A program made the translations under genes and the position numbers. A stretch of 64,000 nucleotides of DNA from Colwellia sp. RSH04 (GTDB lineage Bacteria > Pseudomonadota > Gammaproteobacteria > Enterobacterales > Alteromonadaceae), in the NCBI RefSeq assembly GCF_003545765.1, contig NZ_QXIO01000003.1, positions 402,715-466,714 of the forward strand, read 5' to 3'. Below, piece after piece: positions 1 to 12,100 of the stretch. Position 1 is the stretch's first letter. Each line of letters begins with the position of its first letter. The notes below the pieces were generated by a model, which had not been told where the DNA came from, searched no databases, and worked only from the letters and a program-made list of their open reading frames with translations.

Positions 1-151
1 AATATAGACAACATTCTGGCAACACAACGATATTATCGGTTACCTCAGCACTTTGCTGACTTTTCATATTATTGATTTGATTTGCTATCGCCTGTAAGTT
101 TTCACCTACATCGGGTTTTGAACATAGTTGAATTGCGGTAAGTTTTATCAT
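1..151 (-). CDS. Carbon-nitrogen hydrolase (nitrilase family), N-terminal fragment
   Basis: The window edge cuts this gene; only the first 50 or so codons are present. Translating the minus strand from the ATG at 149-151 gives a start MIKLTAIQLCSKPDVGENL and later VVLPECCLY. An opening beta strand with AxQ and a downstream LPE are the N-terminal hallmarks of the nitrilase superfamily; the Glu of LPE is the catalytic general base. The gene follows yhdP on the same strand, where many gammaproteobacteria carry a nitrilase-like gene before tldD. The Lys and Cys of the catalytic triad lie outside the window, so the substrate cannot be judged. Confidence 0.75.
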   Translation of the reverse strand, partial: MIKLTAIQLCSKPDVGENLQAIANQINNMKSQQSAEVTDNIVVLPECCLY

Positions 152-205
152 CAGTTACTTATTGAGTTGGTTAATTGCCTTTTGCTAAATCACTATTGTC
201 ATTCG

Positions 206-3200
206 CTATGAATCATCTTTTAGTTTTTCTGGTAATTCATTGCTAGGGTTTGACTTTTTGTATTGCCTCATCCCCTTTTCGGGTGCTTTAGATTTACTAT
301 TATCAACCTCATTATTCAGGTTATCAACAACCTCTGGCGGTGATTTTCTACCGACACTAACATCTTTACTCTTACGATCAACTTCTCGAAAGTTAGGGTC
401 TGAAACGTTACCCGTTAATTCAAAGGTAAACTCGGAGACTACCTGAGATTTTATCACCTGATCGATTGCAACTCCGGCTAAAAAAGTCACTGGGTTTAAG
501 GTCGCAATCCAAGCTAGCACGGGTAAACTCGATGTTAAGTTTGGCTTATATGACATTTTATAATCAAGCATCCCCGTTGCTAAGTTAGTATTTCCTGTCA
601 TGAATAAATCACCCGCAGTACCATTCATTTTAGTACTGTCAGTATATAATACGCCTTGTTTTAACTGGTATTCACCTTTAATGGTACTATAGAACATCCC
701 GTCACTGAAAATATCTCGAAAATCTAACGTTAACTTTCTCACGAGTGACTGCAAGCTTAACACTGAAAATATACGCGCTTTATCACTCACATCCGCTAAA
801 TAGCCATCATCAATTTCAGCACTAAACTGTCCATTACTTTGAGACATTTCAAAATCATGAGGGCCACCTGACCAATTAAGCTTAAAGTCCAACTCAGCAC
901 CACTATCACGAATTATTGAGTCATAACCCAATTGGTTCATTTCATGTTCAATACTATCGACAACAAGGTCGCCGGTAAACTGACTGATTGACTCTTGCTG
1001 ATTATGGCGCCAGTCACCTGAAAGAGACAACATAGTTTTGTCACGCTTAGCACTAAACTGATTTACAGAAATGATGTCATCATGGCTACGTTCAACAGTA
1101 AAATTAACTTCGCCTAAATTTAAAAGACCAACCTGACAGCGATCACAATGAAAGTTCATTTTGGGAATATTCGCAAAGACCATATCATTGGTAACAATTT
1201 CAGACACTGAAGATTCAAGCGCTAATGCCGCTTCATTAGATTTTTCAGGCTCTGAGTCAGTCGGAACAAGGTGTACAAACTCAGCATTTATATCAACACC
1301 TTGCTCGTACCAATCAGGGTAGAACTTTATCTGACTTCGAGTCTCTTTAGCATTTAGCTGTAGTAACCACCAATGCTCTTTATCTAGTAAGTTAAACGAG
1401 ACATTGTTTAGTGTTTGTCCTAAAACGGCTAACTCACCAATAGTGCCACGGATACGCTCTGGCACAGCAAATAAAGGGGTGCTATCTGCTGCGATTTCAT
1501 TATTTTTGAGTTGTTCTTTGTCATTAACAGTGTCAATAATGTCACTAATTAATGGTTGCCAATGAGAGAATTCTGCTTGCTTTAGTTTAGTCGTAATGTG
1601 AAAACCGTTCATGGGTAATAACATTTTTTCATTACCTAATACTAAATGGGCTTGAGCAAAACTAGTGTTTTTATGATGTAAAACGCCATAAAAACTCATC
1701 TCCTCACCAAGCTGCGCATTAATCGTTGACCGTGCCTTTTGCCCCGTTGCGATTACAGAAAAGCCATTTGTTTGTGCTGCTTTTTTACCATAAGGTTGAG
1801 GCAAATTCAGAATGCTACCCGTTAAGTCTGAAGATATCGCTAAATTATAGGAAAAACCGTCTTGATGATGTTGATGCAGGGATAAAGTACCAGACCAAGG
1901 TAATTCACCTGCACTATATTTTTTTAATAAATCAGGCACATGTTGCTGATAGACATCTTCTTGCCAAATCGCCTGCATTGCAATATCTGTATTATAATAA
2001 CTCTCTTTATTTTCGCCATTTATATCAAGCTTGATTGGTAAGCCTTGCCACAATAGAGATAAATTCTTTGTTTTAATTCTATCGTTTGCAAAAGTTAACT
2101 GGCCATTTACCTCACTAAAATCCATGCGCGGAGTTTGCAGTGCCACGTTATTATCAGCAAAATTGATCACCCCCCTTGCCAAACTCTGTGATACGTCATG
2201 TAACGGTAAATCTAATGAAAAATTACCACTTATTTCACCCGACACTTGTAATTGTTCGAGTGTCGCGCCCACGGTGTCTTTTAATGGGCTGTGATTCATT
2301 AAGTTTGCGACAAGTTCGGCTTGTGAAGGCTTTATTTTCGTTTCAACTTTTAACAGCTGTTCACCTTTCAATTCTTCAATTTCAGCACGAACACCAGTGA
2401 CATCAAGCCCTGATAAGAATCCTTTTCGTCCAGTTATTAGCATTGAATTATTAGTAAAATTCAAGTTTGCTGAGAAATCAGTTATTTCAGGCCAATCATT
2501 GGCAAACTTAAACGTACTCTCGGTCAATTCAGCATCAACGACGAAAATACCGCTGCCATCAGTAAAAGGGAAATGAGATAAAGGACCATTCACTAATACC
2601 TGAGCTTGTTCAATAGTGCCATCAACTATTGCAGAGTTTAAGTAGCCGACTAAATTATCACTCATCAAAGATAATGGATAAAAATGACCTGCTAAAGCGG
2701 CATCGCCTTGATGAATATCAGCCATCAGCGCCATAGTTGTTTCACCACCAGAAGGTGAATCCACCTCAACCTGTGCTGAAAGGTTAAGTTTAGGCGAGAC
2801 AAAATCTAATGAATTAACGGCTAAACGCCAACCTGACGCTAATAAAGATAGATTAAGTTCGGCATTAAGCGTTTGATAGTCAATTGGGGTGATAAAGTGC
2901 TGTTCAAAATCTAAAGCGCCGTCATTTGCATTAATCTTTATAAATAATTCATTATTAACATAACTGATATTCCCAGAAATATTGGTAAGCCCAGGAATAC
3001 CATGACTAAATTTATTACTTAGTTGTGAAAAGTCTGTAACGAGTTGAAAGCTTTCTTGTTGCTTTGCAATATGTATATCGGTGACTTGACCTGAAAGGGA
3101 CAGTTGTGAAAAAAGGTCTCGCGTTGCTTGCTCTTCCACAACTAATGGCCCAAGTTGACCTAGTAAGGATAGATCTAAAGCAGAGATAAAGGCGGAGAAG

Positions 3201-4231
3201 TATTCACTTTCTTGATTAATCGAAACAGTAAACTCTTGTTTTTCTTGCTGGTTAAATTGCAACAACAAAGGAGTACTAAACATTCTAAAGCTATTTGGTT
3301 TCTTCCCTTTCACTAAAAGAAGCTGCCCTTCTCCTAAGCTTAGTTTTTGCTTTGACTCCTTGATAAACCAATGAATATTATTTTCATCGAGTTTTGCTTG
3401 TAGTCGTTCTATGGCACTATTTTTAACATTTAACCAAGCCGAAAAGCTAATATCTGATTTTGTTTTGTCGTTTTCAACAGCTAAAACAGAGTCAAGCCAT
3501 GGGGTTATATCTAAATTGTTTGCTTCAACATAAATTTGTCCATTTAGCTCATTACTACTTTCTCCCGTTAAATTTAAAGAGAGTTGAATATTATTAGAAC
3601 TTAAATCATTGATAACGACACTGCCTTGTGCTTGATGTAATTCATCTGTATTTAACCAATGCAGGTTATTAATATGGACATCTCGCTCAAGAGCGTCATT
3701 CTTGATAACAATTTCACTATCGATTATTGAAAAGCGATTTAAGCGGTTGAGGAATATATTGGTGATCATAGAAAAGTTATCAGCATTTTCTTCTTGTGCT
3801 GATACAGGCGATTGATTCACCTCGTTATTAATAGGTGTTTGATTAGACCACAAGCTCTGTTCAATATGAACTTTAGCGCCTTTAATCACTAAATTACTTG
3901 ATACTAATGTTTGCTGGCTTAAAGAGGCCCAAAAATCTAATTTCAACTCCATTTGCTTTATGTAAACAGACGCTTGATCAGTATCAAGTAAGGAGACATC
4001 AGTTGAAACAAGAACAGGTCCAAAGCGATGCCATGCCATGCTTAATGAGCCGAGTGTTATTTGAGTTTGGTTTTTTTCGTTTAGGTAATCTTGTAAATCA
4101 GCACGGTAATGTCCAACGTAAGGTAGCAGCAATCGAAAAGCGCTAAGCAGCACTGCCACTATCACCAGAAAAATGGCAATAGTTTTATACAGGCGATTCA
4201 GCCAACGGTTCGAAATAGTGGTTATACTCAT
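206..4231 (-). CDS. yhdP: YhdP family AsmA-like envelope protein
   Basis: This 1341-residue protein has one N-terminal membrane anchor (about residues 15-37) followed by a very long beta-rich, repetitive periplasmic body, the layout of the YhdP/AsmA-like family (DUF3971 then an AsmA-type C-terminal domain). Family members are long periplasmic bridges implicated in moving phospholipid to the outer membrane. The placement after rng and maf matches the E. coli mreBCD-yhdE-rng-yhdP order, which supports orthology. The last 60 residues after the conserved domain are a charged, low-complexity tail rich in Lys, Ser and Asn, longer than I would expect. Transport function is family knowledge; nothing in the sequence shows it directly. 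Confidence 0.9.
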   Translation of the reverse strand: MSITTISNRWLNRLYKTIAIFLVIVAVLLSAFRLLLPYVGHYRADLQDYLNEKNQTQITLGSLSMAWHRFGPVLVSTDVSLLDTDQASVYIKQMELKLDFWASLSQQTLVSSNLVIKGAKVHIEQSLWSNQTPINNEVNQSPVSAQEENADNFSMITNIFLNRLNRFSIIDSEIVIKNDALERDVHINNLHWLNTDELHQAQGSVVINDLSSNNIQLSLNLTGESSNELNGQIYVEANNLDITPWLDSVLAVENDKTKSDISFSAWLNVKNSAIERLQAKLDENNIHWFIKESKQKLSLGEGQLLLVKGKKPNSFRMFSTPLLLQFNQQEKQEFTVSINQESEYFSAFISALDLSLLGQLGPLVVEEQATRDLFSQLSLSGQVTDIHIAKQQESFQLVTDFSQLSNKFSHGIPGLTNISGNISYVNNELFIKINANDGALDFEQHFITPIDYQTLNAELNLSLLASGWRLAVNSLDFVSPKLNLSAQVEVDSPSGGETTMALMADIHQGDAALAGHFYPLSLMSDNLVGYLNSAIVDGTIEQAQVLVNGPLSHFPFTDGSGIFVVDAELTESTFKFANDWPEITDFSANLNFTNNSMLITGRKGFLSGLDVTGVRAEIEELKGEQLLKVETKIKPSQAELVANLMNHSPLKDTVGATLEQLQVSGEISGNFSLDLPLHDVSQSLARGVINFADNNVALQTPRMDFSEVNGQLTFANDRIKTKNLSLLWQGLPIKLDINGENKESYYNTDIAMQAIWQEDVYQQHVPDLLKKYSAGELPWSGTLSLHQHHQDGFSYNLAISSDLTGSILNLPQPYGKKAAQTNGFSVIATGQKARSTINAQLGEEMSFYGVLHHKNTSFAQAHLVLGNEKMLLPMNGFHITTKLKQAEFSHWQPLISDIIDTVNDKEQLKNNEIAADSTPLFAVPERIRGTIGELAVLGQTLNNVSFNLLDKEHWWLLQLNAKETRSQIKFYPDWYEQGVDINAEFVHLVPTDSEPEKSNEAALALESSVSEIVTNDMVFANIPKMNFHCDRCQVGLLNLGEVNFTVERSHDDIISVNQFSAKRDKTMLSLSGDWRHNQQESISQFTGDLVVDSIEHEMNQLGYDSIIRDSGAELDFKLNWSGGPHDFEMSQSNGQFSAEIDDGYLADVSDKARIFSVLSLQSLVRKLTLDFRDIFSDGMFYSTIKGEYQLKQGVLYTDSTKMNGTAGDLFMTGNTNLATGMLDYKMSYKPNLTSSLPVLAWIATLNPVTFLAGVAIDQVIKSQVVSEFTFELTGNVSDPNFREVDRKSKDVSVGRKSPPEVVDNLNNEVDNSKSKAPEKGMRQYKKSNPSNELPEKLKDDS

Positions 4232-4317
4232 GTAAAAACGATTTATTCCTAATGACTCTTATTGCTTAGATGCTTTATTTCGTTGAAAGTTAATTTTATA
4301 TCGTGACTTATTTTAAT

Positions 4318-5775
4318 CTACATCATCACAACATCGAACTGTTCTTGATTATACATTGGTTCTACTTGTACTTTAATTAACTTACCGATAAAGACTTCTA
4401 CTTCCCCTAGGTTATGATACTCATCATTCACTAGAAACTCGCTGACCGCAGGTGAGGCATAGACAATAAATTTGTCTGCATCATGAGCACGATTTACTCT
4501 TACAATTTCCCGTAATATCTCAAAACATACGGTTTCAACGGTTTTTAAATTACCACGACCTGTACAAACTGGGCATTCATCACATAAAACGTGCTCTAAA
4601 CTTTCTCGCGTTCGTTTTCGTGTCATTTCGACAAGACCAAGCGATGAAAAACCCTGAATTGAATATTTTACCTTATCTTTACTCATTGCCATATCAAGAC
4701 TATGTAATACTCTGCGTTTATGATCTTCGTTGTGCATATCAATAAAATCAACAATGATAATGCCACCTAAATTTCGCAGCCTTAGTTGTCTAGCAATCGC
4801 TTGAGTGGCTTCAACATTAGTACTAAAAATGGTGTCTTCTAAGTTACGATGTCCGACAAAAGCCCCCGTGTTAATGTCAATTGTTGTCATGGCTTCCGTT
4901 TGATCAATAATTAAATAGCCACCTGATTTCAATTCTATTTTTCTGTGTAATGCGCGTTGTATTTCTCTTTCAACAGAAAACAAGTCAAAGATCGGACGTT
5001 CACCAGGGTAATACTCAAGTACAGGCGTAAGTTCAGGAACAAACTCTTGAGTAAACTCCGCTAATTGATCATAAGTTAATTTAGAATCAACTCTTATTCG
5101 CTCAAGTTCAATACCAACAAAGTCTCTTAATACTCGAGAAGATAACGGTAAGTCTTGATATAAAGGTAACTTTACTTGTTTGCGTAATTTACGCTCTAAT
5201 ACTTTTTGCCAAACACGACGTAAAAACTCCGCATCATGTTTAAGCTCTATTTCTCCTGCTCCTTCACCCGCTGTTCTAACAATAAAACCTTGGTGCTCAT
5301 CGCAATAGGGACTAACGATACTCTTTAATCGTTTACGTTCTTTATCATCTTCAATGCGTTGAGAAATACCTGCATGGGTTGCATGAGGCATTAACACTAA
5401 ATAACGAGAAGCAATGGTAATATCTGTTGTTAATCTAGCGCCTTTAGAGCCAAGTGGATCTTTAACCACTTGCACCATAATGTACTGCCCTTCATGAACC
5501 AATGAGCGTATATCGGCAGTTTGATCATTTTCTTCTTTTAACAGTAATTTAGAATTGATATCTGACGCATGCAAAAATGCCGCTTTTTCTAAATTAATAT
5601 CAACAAAAGCGGCTTGCATACCTGGTAAGACTCGGATGATTTTACCTAAATAAATATTACCTACGATACCGCGTTTTGCTTCACGCTCAATATGAACTTC
5701 TTGCAATGAGCCATTTTCAATAACAGCGACACGTGTTTCACTTGGCGTTACATTTATTAATAATTCTGCGGTCAT
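4318..5775 (-). CDS. rng: Ribonuclease G
   Basis: The 485 residues fit RNase G, the short paralogue of RNase E without the long scaffold tail. An S1 RNA-binding region (about 37-125) starts after the family opening MTAELLINVTPSE. The catalytic core carries the metal-binding aspartate regions TIDINTGAF and IIVDFIDM, and a CDECPVC zinc-link motif lies near residue 405. RNase G is a cytoplasmic 5'-end-dependent endonuclease that matures the 16S rRNA 5' end and decays selected mRNAs. It lies between maf and yhdP in the conserved mre-maf-rng-yhdP string, so co-transcription from mreB is likely. Confidence 0.97.
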   Translation of the reverse strand: MTAELLINVTPSETRVAVIENGSLQEVHIEREAKRGIVGNIYLGKIIRVLPGMQAAFVDINLEKAAFLHASDINSKLLLKEENDQTADIRSLVHEGQYIMVQVVKDPLGSKGARLTTDITIASRYLVLMPHATHAGISQRIEDDKERKRLKSIVSPYCDEHQGFIVRTAGEGAGEIELKHDAEFLRRVWQKVLERKLRKQVKLPLYQDLPLSSRVLRDFVGIELERIRVDSKLTYDQLAEFTQEFVPELTPVLEYYPGERPIFDLFSVEREIQRALHRKIELKSGGYLIIDQTEAMTTIDINTGAFVGHRNLEDTIFSTNVEATQAIARQLRLRNLGGIIIVDFIDMHNEDHKRRVLHSLDMAMSKDKVKYSIQGFSSLGLVEMTRKRTRESLEHVLCDECPVCTGRGNLKTVETVCFEILREIVRVNRAHDADKFIVYASPAVSEFLVNDEYHNLGEVEVFIGKLIKVQVEPMYNQEQFDVVMM

Positions 5776-5829
5776 GTTCGTTGCCTTAATTGAAGTCAGA
5801 TAATGAAAAAAATGTCATCAAATCAGCCT

Positions 5830-6429
5830 TTATTCTGAAGACATAGGTAATACACTTGTTAAGCCAGCTTGCTTTAACAATTGACCACATTCAAATAATG
5901 GTAAGCCGACAACAGCAGAAAAACTCCCTTGAATTGACTTAACAAATTGCCCTGCAATACCCTGAATAGCATAAGAGCCTGCTTTATCTTGTGGCTCTTT
6001 GGTTTGCCAGTATTGTTCAATTTCATCAAGAGTTAATGTTTTGAAAAAAACACGAGTGGTAACAACATCAAAAGTAACCGTGTTGTTGCTCACTAACGCA
6101 ATAGCTGTCAATACTTGATGCTCTTTACCTGAAAGTGAAGTTAACATCGAAATACTATCAGCTAAATCGTTAGGTTTGCCAAAAATACGCCCATCACAAA
6201 CAACACAAGTATCAGACCCTAATACTAAACTATTGTCTTGATTTGCTAATAAATCAAAAACATGTTGAGCTTTTTCTTTAGCTAACCTAACAACATAATG
6301 CTCAGGGTCTTCATTGCTATATTGATCTTCGTTTATATCAGCAACTACCGTTTCAAATTTGTATCCTAGTTGATTCAATAAACTTTTGCGTCTTGGCGAC
6401 TGTGAAGCCAGAATTAATTGCTTACTCAT
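5830..6429 (-). CDS. maf: Maf family nucleotide pyrophosphatase (YhdE type)
   Basis: The 199-residue protein begins MSKQLILASQSPRRKSLL, the Maf signature (S-x-S-P-R-R-x-x-L) at the active site, followed by SDT and a GKP loop. Maf/YhdE enzymes hydrolyse dTTP, UTP and modified pyrimidine nucleotides to monophosphates, acting as house-cleaning enzymes. I placed the start at 6429, not at the in-frame ATG 60 bases upstream, because the earlier start would lie inside mreD and add 20 unconserved residues; with 6429 the gene begins 2 bases after the mreD stop. Location directly after mreD is as for E. coli yhdE. Confidence 0.93.
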   Translation of the reverse strand: MSKQLILASQSPRRKSLLNQLGYKFETVVADINEDQYSNEDPEHYVVRLAKEKAQHVFDLLANQDNSLVLGSDTCVVCDGRIFGKPNDLADSISMLTSLSGKEHQVLTAIALVSNNTVTFDVVTTRVFFKTLTLDEIEQYWQTKEPQDKAGSYAIQGIAGQFVKSIQGSFSAVVGLPLFECGQLLKQAGLTSVLPMSSE

Positions 6430-6431
6430 AA

Positions 6432-6911
6432 TTACATAATCTTGAAATGGCGACGAACTCGGCGCAGTAATAAAAAGACCCAAGGCCACAACACGACACT
6501 GGTAATAACCGGGTATAAATAACTGGTAAGAAAAACAGCATCAGTAAGGAAGCGCTGCATCCAGAAAACTAATAAATGATATAAAGCAGCTAAAATACCT
6601 ATGATTAACGCTTGTTGCCAAACGGAAAAATTTCGTATTTTTTGAAAGTTTACCACAACAATATATACTGATAATGCCATAGCAGCCGCATGCACGCCCA
6701 ATACCGAGCCTAGCAATACATCAAGTATAAACCCCATAAACCAAGCGGTAATAATATTAACTTTACTCGGCAAAGCTAAACACCAATAGACTAATACAAT
6801 GAGTACCCAATCAGGGCGAAAAGCATCAACACTAAGTGGCATTGGCATAATGCTCGCCATCAGTGCTATCAACAGAGTAAAAACAATAATAATGCCATTA
6901 TGAGAAAACAT
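6432..6911 (-). CDS. mreD: Rod shape-determining protein MreD
   Basis: This is a 159-residue, almost wholly hydrophobic protein with five or so membrane segments, the expected size and topology for MreD. It is the inner-membrane member of the MreBCD elongasome. Its start overlaps the mreC stop by one base, so translational coupling is likely. The sequence alone is weakly conserved in this family; the call leans on topology, length and position between mreC and maf. Confidence 0.92.
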   Translation of the reverse strand: MFSHNGIIIVFTLLIALMASIMPMPLSVDAFRPDWVLIVLVYWCLALPSKVNIITAWFMGFILDVLLGSVLGVHAAAMALSVYIVVVNFQKIRNFSVWQQALIIGILAALYHLLVFWMQRFLTDAVFLTSYLYPVITSVVLWPWVFLLLRRVRRHFKIM

Positions 6912-7804
6912 TAGTTACTCTCCGTTACGCTAGCTGCTTCTTTTATTTTTTCACTCGCACCTTTGGGTGCAAAAATGCTGACAGGCTCTTCTTTAGAGAG
7001 TAATAACACATATCTTAAGCGATCTATTTCGGCAATGGGTTGACTGTAAACACGTAAAAACTCGCGTGTTTCATCATTGCTTACTCTAGTCACTCTAGCC
7101 ACAGGGTAACCTTCAGGGTATTTACCGCCTAAACCAGAAGTAACAATTAAATCACCTTCTTGAATATCTGCACTGTGTGGAACAAAATTATGTATAAGTA
7201 AGTCAATTCTACCGGTACCTGAAGCTGTTAACCGCAAGCCATTTCGTTGAATTCGTACTGGAACTGCATGAGTCACATCAGTGATTAATATGACACGTGA
7301 GCTTCTTGCGCCAACATGTAGGATTTGACCTACAATACCTTTTTCATCAAGTACAGGTTGCCCTTCATAGACACCATCGCTAGTACCACGATTAATCAAA
7401 ACTTGATGCGTATAGGGGTCACTATCTACTGACAGAATCTCAGCAAACATTTTTTTTATATCAGGTCTTACAGGTGAGGCAAGTAATGAGCGTAGTCTTT
7501 CATTTTCTTGTTTTATGATGTTCAATTGCATGGACTGTTCATGAAATGAAAGTTCATTTTTACGATACACTTCATTTTCAGTCATTAATCGCTGACGAGT
7601 GACTAAGTTCTCAGCCCCCCATGTCATCAATTGTTTAGGGGCATTCGCCATATACTGCAATGGACTAACAATCGATTGCAAATAACCTCTTACTACATCA
7701 AAGCTTGACATCTTATGATCAAAAAATATCAACACTGCAGAACAGAACAGCACCAAGATAAGTCGGTGCTGTGGGGATGGTCCATGTTTAAAAATTGGGT
7801 TCAT
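6911..7804 (-). CDS. mreC: Rod shape-determining protein MreC
   Basis: The 297-residue protein has an N-terminal membrane anchor (about 15-33), a coiled-coil stretch (about 75-110) and the MreC beta-barrel core with motifs such as VLINRGTSDGVYEGQPV and GLGGKYPEGYPV. MreC is a periplasmic scaffold connecting cytoplasmic MreB filaments through MreD to the cell-wall synthases RodA and PBP2. It sits 63 bases downstream of mreB and overlaps mreD by one base, the standard mreBCD operon. Confidence 0.97.
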   Translation of the reverse strand: MNPIFKHGPSPQHRLILVLFCSAVLIFFDHKMSSFDVVRGYLQSIVSPLQYMANAPKQLMTWGAENLVTRQRLMTENEVYRKNELSFHEQSMQLNIIKQENERLRSLLASPVRPDIKKMFAEILSVDSDPYTHQVLINRGTSDGVYEGQPVLDEKGIVGQILHVGARSSRVILITDVTHAVPVRIQRNGLRLTASGTGRIDLLIHNFVPHSADIQEGDLIVTSGLGGKYPEGYPVARVTRVSNDETREFLRVYSQPIAEIDRLRYVLLLSKEEPVSIFAPKGASEKIKEAASVTESN

Positions 7805-7867
7805 AGAAAAGCTACAAGTTTTGCGTATTTAAAAAGTTAAAAACATTAAATCCTTGTGAGCAATGGT

Positions 7868-8938
<1,071 letters not shown>

Positions 8939-9048
8939 TTAACTAGTGCGCGTGATCTTTAAATCACAGATCGAACAATCATACCTTAGTATGAAGTGAA
9001 TGTGTTGCTTTTTTTGAGAGAAAACAAACGATACCAAGAGAAATATCA

Positions 9049-9089
9049 TAAAAAAAGTAACAGAATATTAGAGCCTGTTACTTTTTTAA
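9049..9089 (-). terminator. Terminator after mshQ
   Basis: An inverted repeat, AAAAAAGTAACAG at 9051-9063 and its complement at 9075-9087, encloses an 11-base loop. On the minus strand the stem is followed by a T run. It lies 37 bases beyond the mshQ stop and marks the end of the msh operon before the mreB promoter region. The A/T flanks make it potentially bidirectional. Confidence 0.8.
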
Positions 9090-9125
9090 TTATATTACTC
9101 ATTTTGGCGCTTAATGCGTCTTTGG

Positions 9126-12100
9126 TTATCTATCGACTTCACGCTGATAAATAATACGATCGTTGCCGCGGTATAAGCCAAAAGTTAAGGTTGCTCTTGG
9201 GTTATCATCAAAAGCATCATTACCAGTCCAGTCAAACTGTAACCACGGTGGTACTTCATATTCGACCCTCAGAGGACCTTGACGATTACTTGGTGGTGGC
9301 GCTGAAAACTTCAACGCAGGAGAAAGCCCACTCTCTCTATAAACACCTACAGTAAAGCTTTCACCATCAACACTGGCATCTGTGTGTGCAGGCGTAAGAT
9401 TATCTGTATTATCTGCATCAACTAATCGATAATCCCATAAGGCTAATCCGCCACTACCTAGGGTGCCTGATATAGACTTAGTTGCAATTTGTGGAATCAT
9501 ACAGCTTTCATCAGGGTTATTAATATACTCAACACCATTAAAATATTGAATAAACATTGGCATAGGCAAGTCTTGTGTTTCTGGTGCAAAACTATTTTGC
9601 ATTAACCAACGCCCAAAACGTATTTCAACCCCTTCGGTAATCACGTTCTCTTTAGGGGTAATTGAAGCAGCAGAACCAGCATACAAAGCAACACCATCGT
9701 CATCAATAATGGTATCAACGATAAAAGGAATGCGCGCCTGAAATGGTGCTAATTCAGAGCGATTATTGTGCTCATAAATAAAATGGTCGGTGCTATTAAA
9801 GGTGTAAATCAATTCGCCATTATTATCACCTACTACAGGATTACTACCTGCACTCATCACCGAGGAAATTCTCACTCTATCATCAACAACAGGTGGAACA
9901 ATGGGCTTTCTCTCTTTAACATCATCCATAGTCGGTTCAAGTATGGTGATACCTGAGGCAGCTAATTTAGTAAACCCTGCCTCGGTATAATTCTGTGTGA
10001 CGACATTATTTATATTATACGCGGTAATCTTAATTTCAGGTTCATCAGCGGCGGCATAAGAGATAGCACCTGTTGTATTGCCACCTTGAGTAATCGTTTG
10101 CCCTGCATAGGCCCAATCTTTATTTTCACATAACAGCTGCGTGCCATCTATGTCATGATTAGCCGATAAGCTTCCCGTATTATTGACTGTTTGTATGAAG
10201 TAAGCAGGATAAAAACGACCTACGTTAGCAATTTTTCCTTGAATCTTCCCTAAACCACTGCCAAGGTAGTCCGCATTCTTCAATTCTGCGTCAATGGTAA
10301 TAATACCGACTTCACTATAAGTGAGCGTATTATTCACCGAACTATTATTAGCTTCTATAAAGAAATTATCTGAAATTTGCTCAAATATACCTGCATTGCC
10401 AGGTGTTGGTAATTGAAGGGCACCTGTTAACGTTACTTGCTCATTGGCAAAATGTAATGCAGTAGTATTTGCAGATACTGATGTTAAATCATCAGGGTAA
10501 CCATCACTATTACCATCTTGACCACTCGCCCATTGAACAGCCGTTGTCGTAATAATAAAATTATCGCCTGCCACTTTAAACTTAGTGCCATTTGCCCGAG
10601 AACCAGAGACAATCTCTGCCAAAGCCTCAGCATTATCACTATCTACATTTTCATCAAAAAATAACTTAAAAGCAAAAGGGCGCACGACAAAAGCATTAGA
10701 AGAAACAGACAAGTCTAAATCTTCTGTATTGCCATCAGCATCACTCACTTGCACCGTCTTTTGTGCATTAAGTATTAATTTACCCGCGTCAGGATAATTA
10801 ATATCAAAAAAGGCTTTTGAATCGGTATTAAAACGTAGGCTAGGAGCAGATACCGCAGTAGAAATAGCATGAGAAGTACCATTATTGGTTAACATTAACG
10901 CATTAGTGCAAGCACTGCTGTCACCATGACAAGTATATGACAAGTTGATTGGTACATCACCGCCATCGGGAAACAGCCCTACGCAAGCACCACTGTTATC
11001 ATCTGTTTTAACGGCTTGAATAAATAAATTACGTGCGTTGTATTCAACATCGGAAGATTTTCCCGATAACTGCGTTGGAATACCGTCATTTAATGCATTA
11101 TCAATAATGAAACCAGCCGTCTTAAAATCAACATCACATGGCGTACCATTGCTGTTTCGACATTCGTACCCTTGAGCTAAACTTAACTCGGCATTACCTG
11201 CAACAGTGTAGCTATAGTCGGTATTGACACTACCGCCTGAAAAATTGATGCTCTTATTTGGTATACCATTTATCAATAAGTCAACAGTAAAATTGTCTAT
11301 ATTTAAAGTATTACAGTCAACGTCCGCGCAAGCGCGAATGGTAATATTATCTGCCTGACAAGTGAGCCCTTCTCCGTCTAAGGTATCAATTTCAAAATGA
11401 TCTAAATAAATATCACAAGGATGAGTTGCTTGATAGACATCATTAACTTCAGTACTGCTTAAAGCATAATCATAAATGCGCACTTCATCGATACGACCAT
11501 GAAAAAAGCGAGAACTAATACCTTGATCTTGACCTATCTGCAATGGGTTGCTATTGACAGGTAACGTGCCAGCGTGACTTAACGACCCTCTATTTACGCC
11601 ATTAATATAAATATTCTGCTTGCCATCACGATACGTTATAACAACATGATACCAATTGTTTGCGGCAATATTAGCGCCTGAGGTACTGAAACTATTGTCT
11701 CCCCACCACCAAAATATTTCCCCTTGCGGGTTTAAGTGAAATTCATAATTAGTATCTTTTGATACTATCGACTTTAAACCAGAACCTGGAATAGATTCGG
11801 GATAAATCCAAGTAGACACACTTAATGCCTCAGACAAGTCTAAAAGGTCATTGTCGGCTATTTGTACGTAATCATTTACACCATCAAAAGTCCCAAAGCC
11901 ACACGTTCCGGGGTTGCCTGCACGAGCAGGATCACTATTTGATGTCAATGCACCGCCCAGCGCTTGGCCATGTAAAGCGTTTATTTCATCCAATACTTCA
12001 CCCGCAGAGCCATTCCAAAGCAGCTCATCCATACGCCACTCGGCAATGATTGACTTAGCACATCCATTGTCGTCATCCATATCGGTTTGAATTTCTGTCG

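Noticed and set aside
1726..2400. Three overlapping plus-strand open frames inside yhdP
   Set aside because: They are antisense to a long conserved gene, have no family motifs or ribosome binding sites and are explained by codon-pattern shadows.
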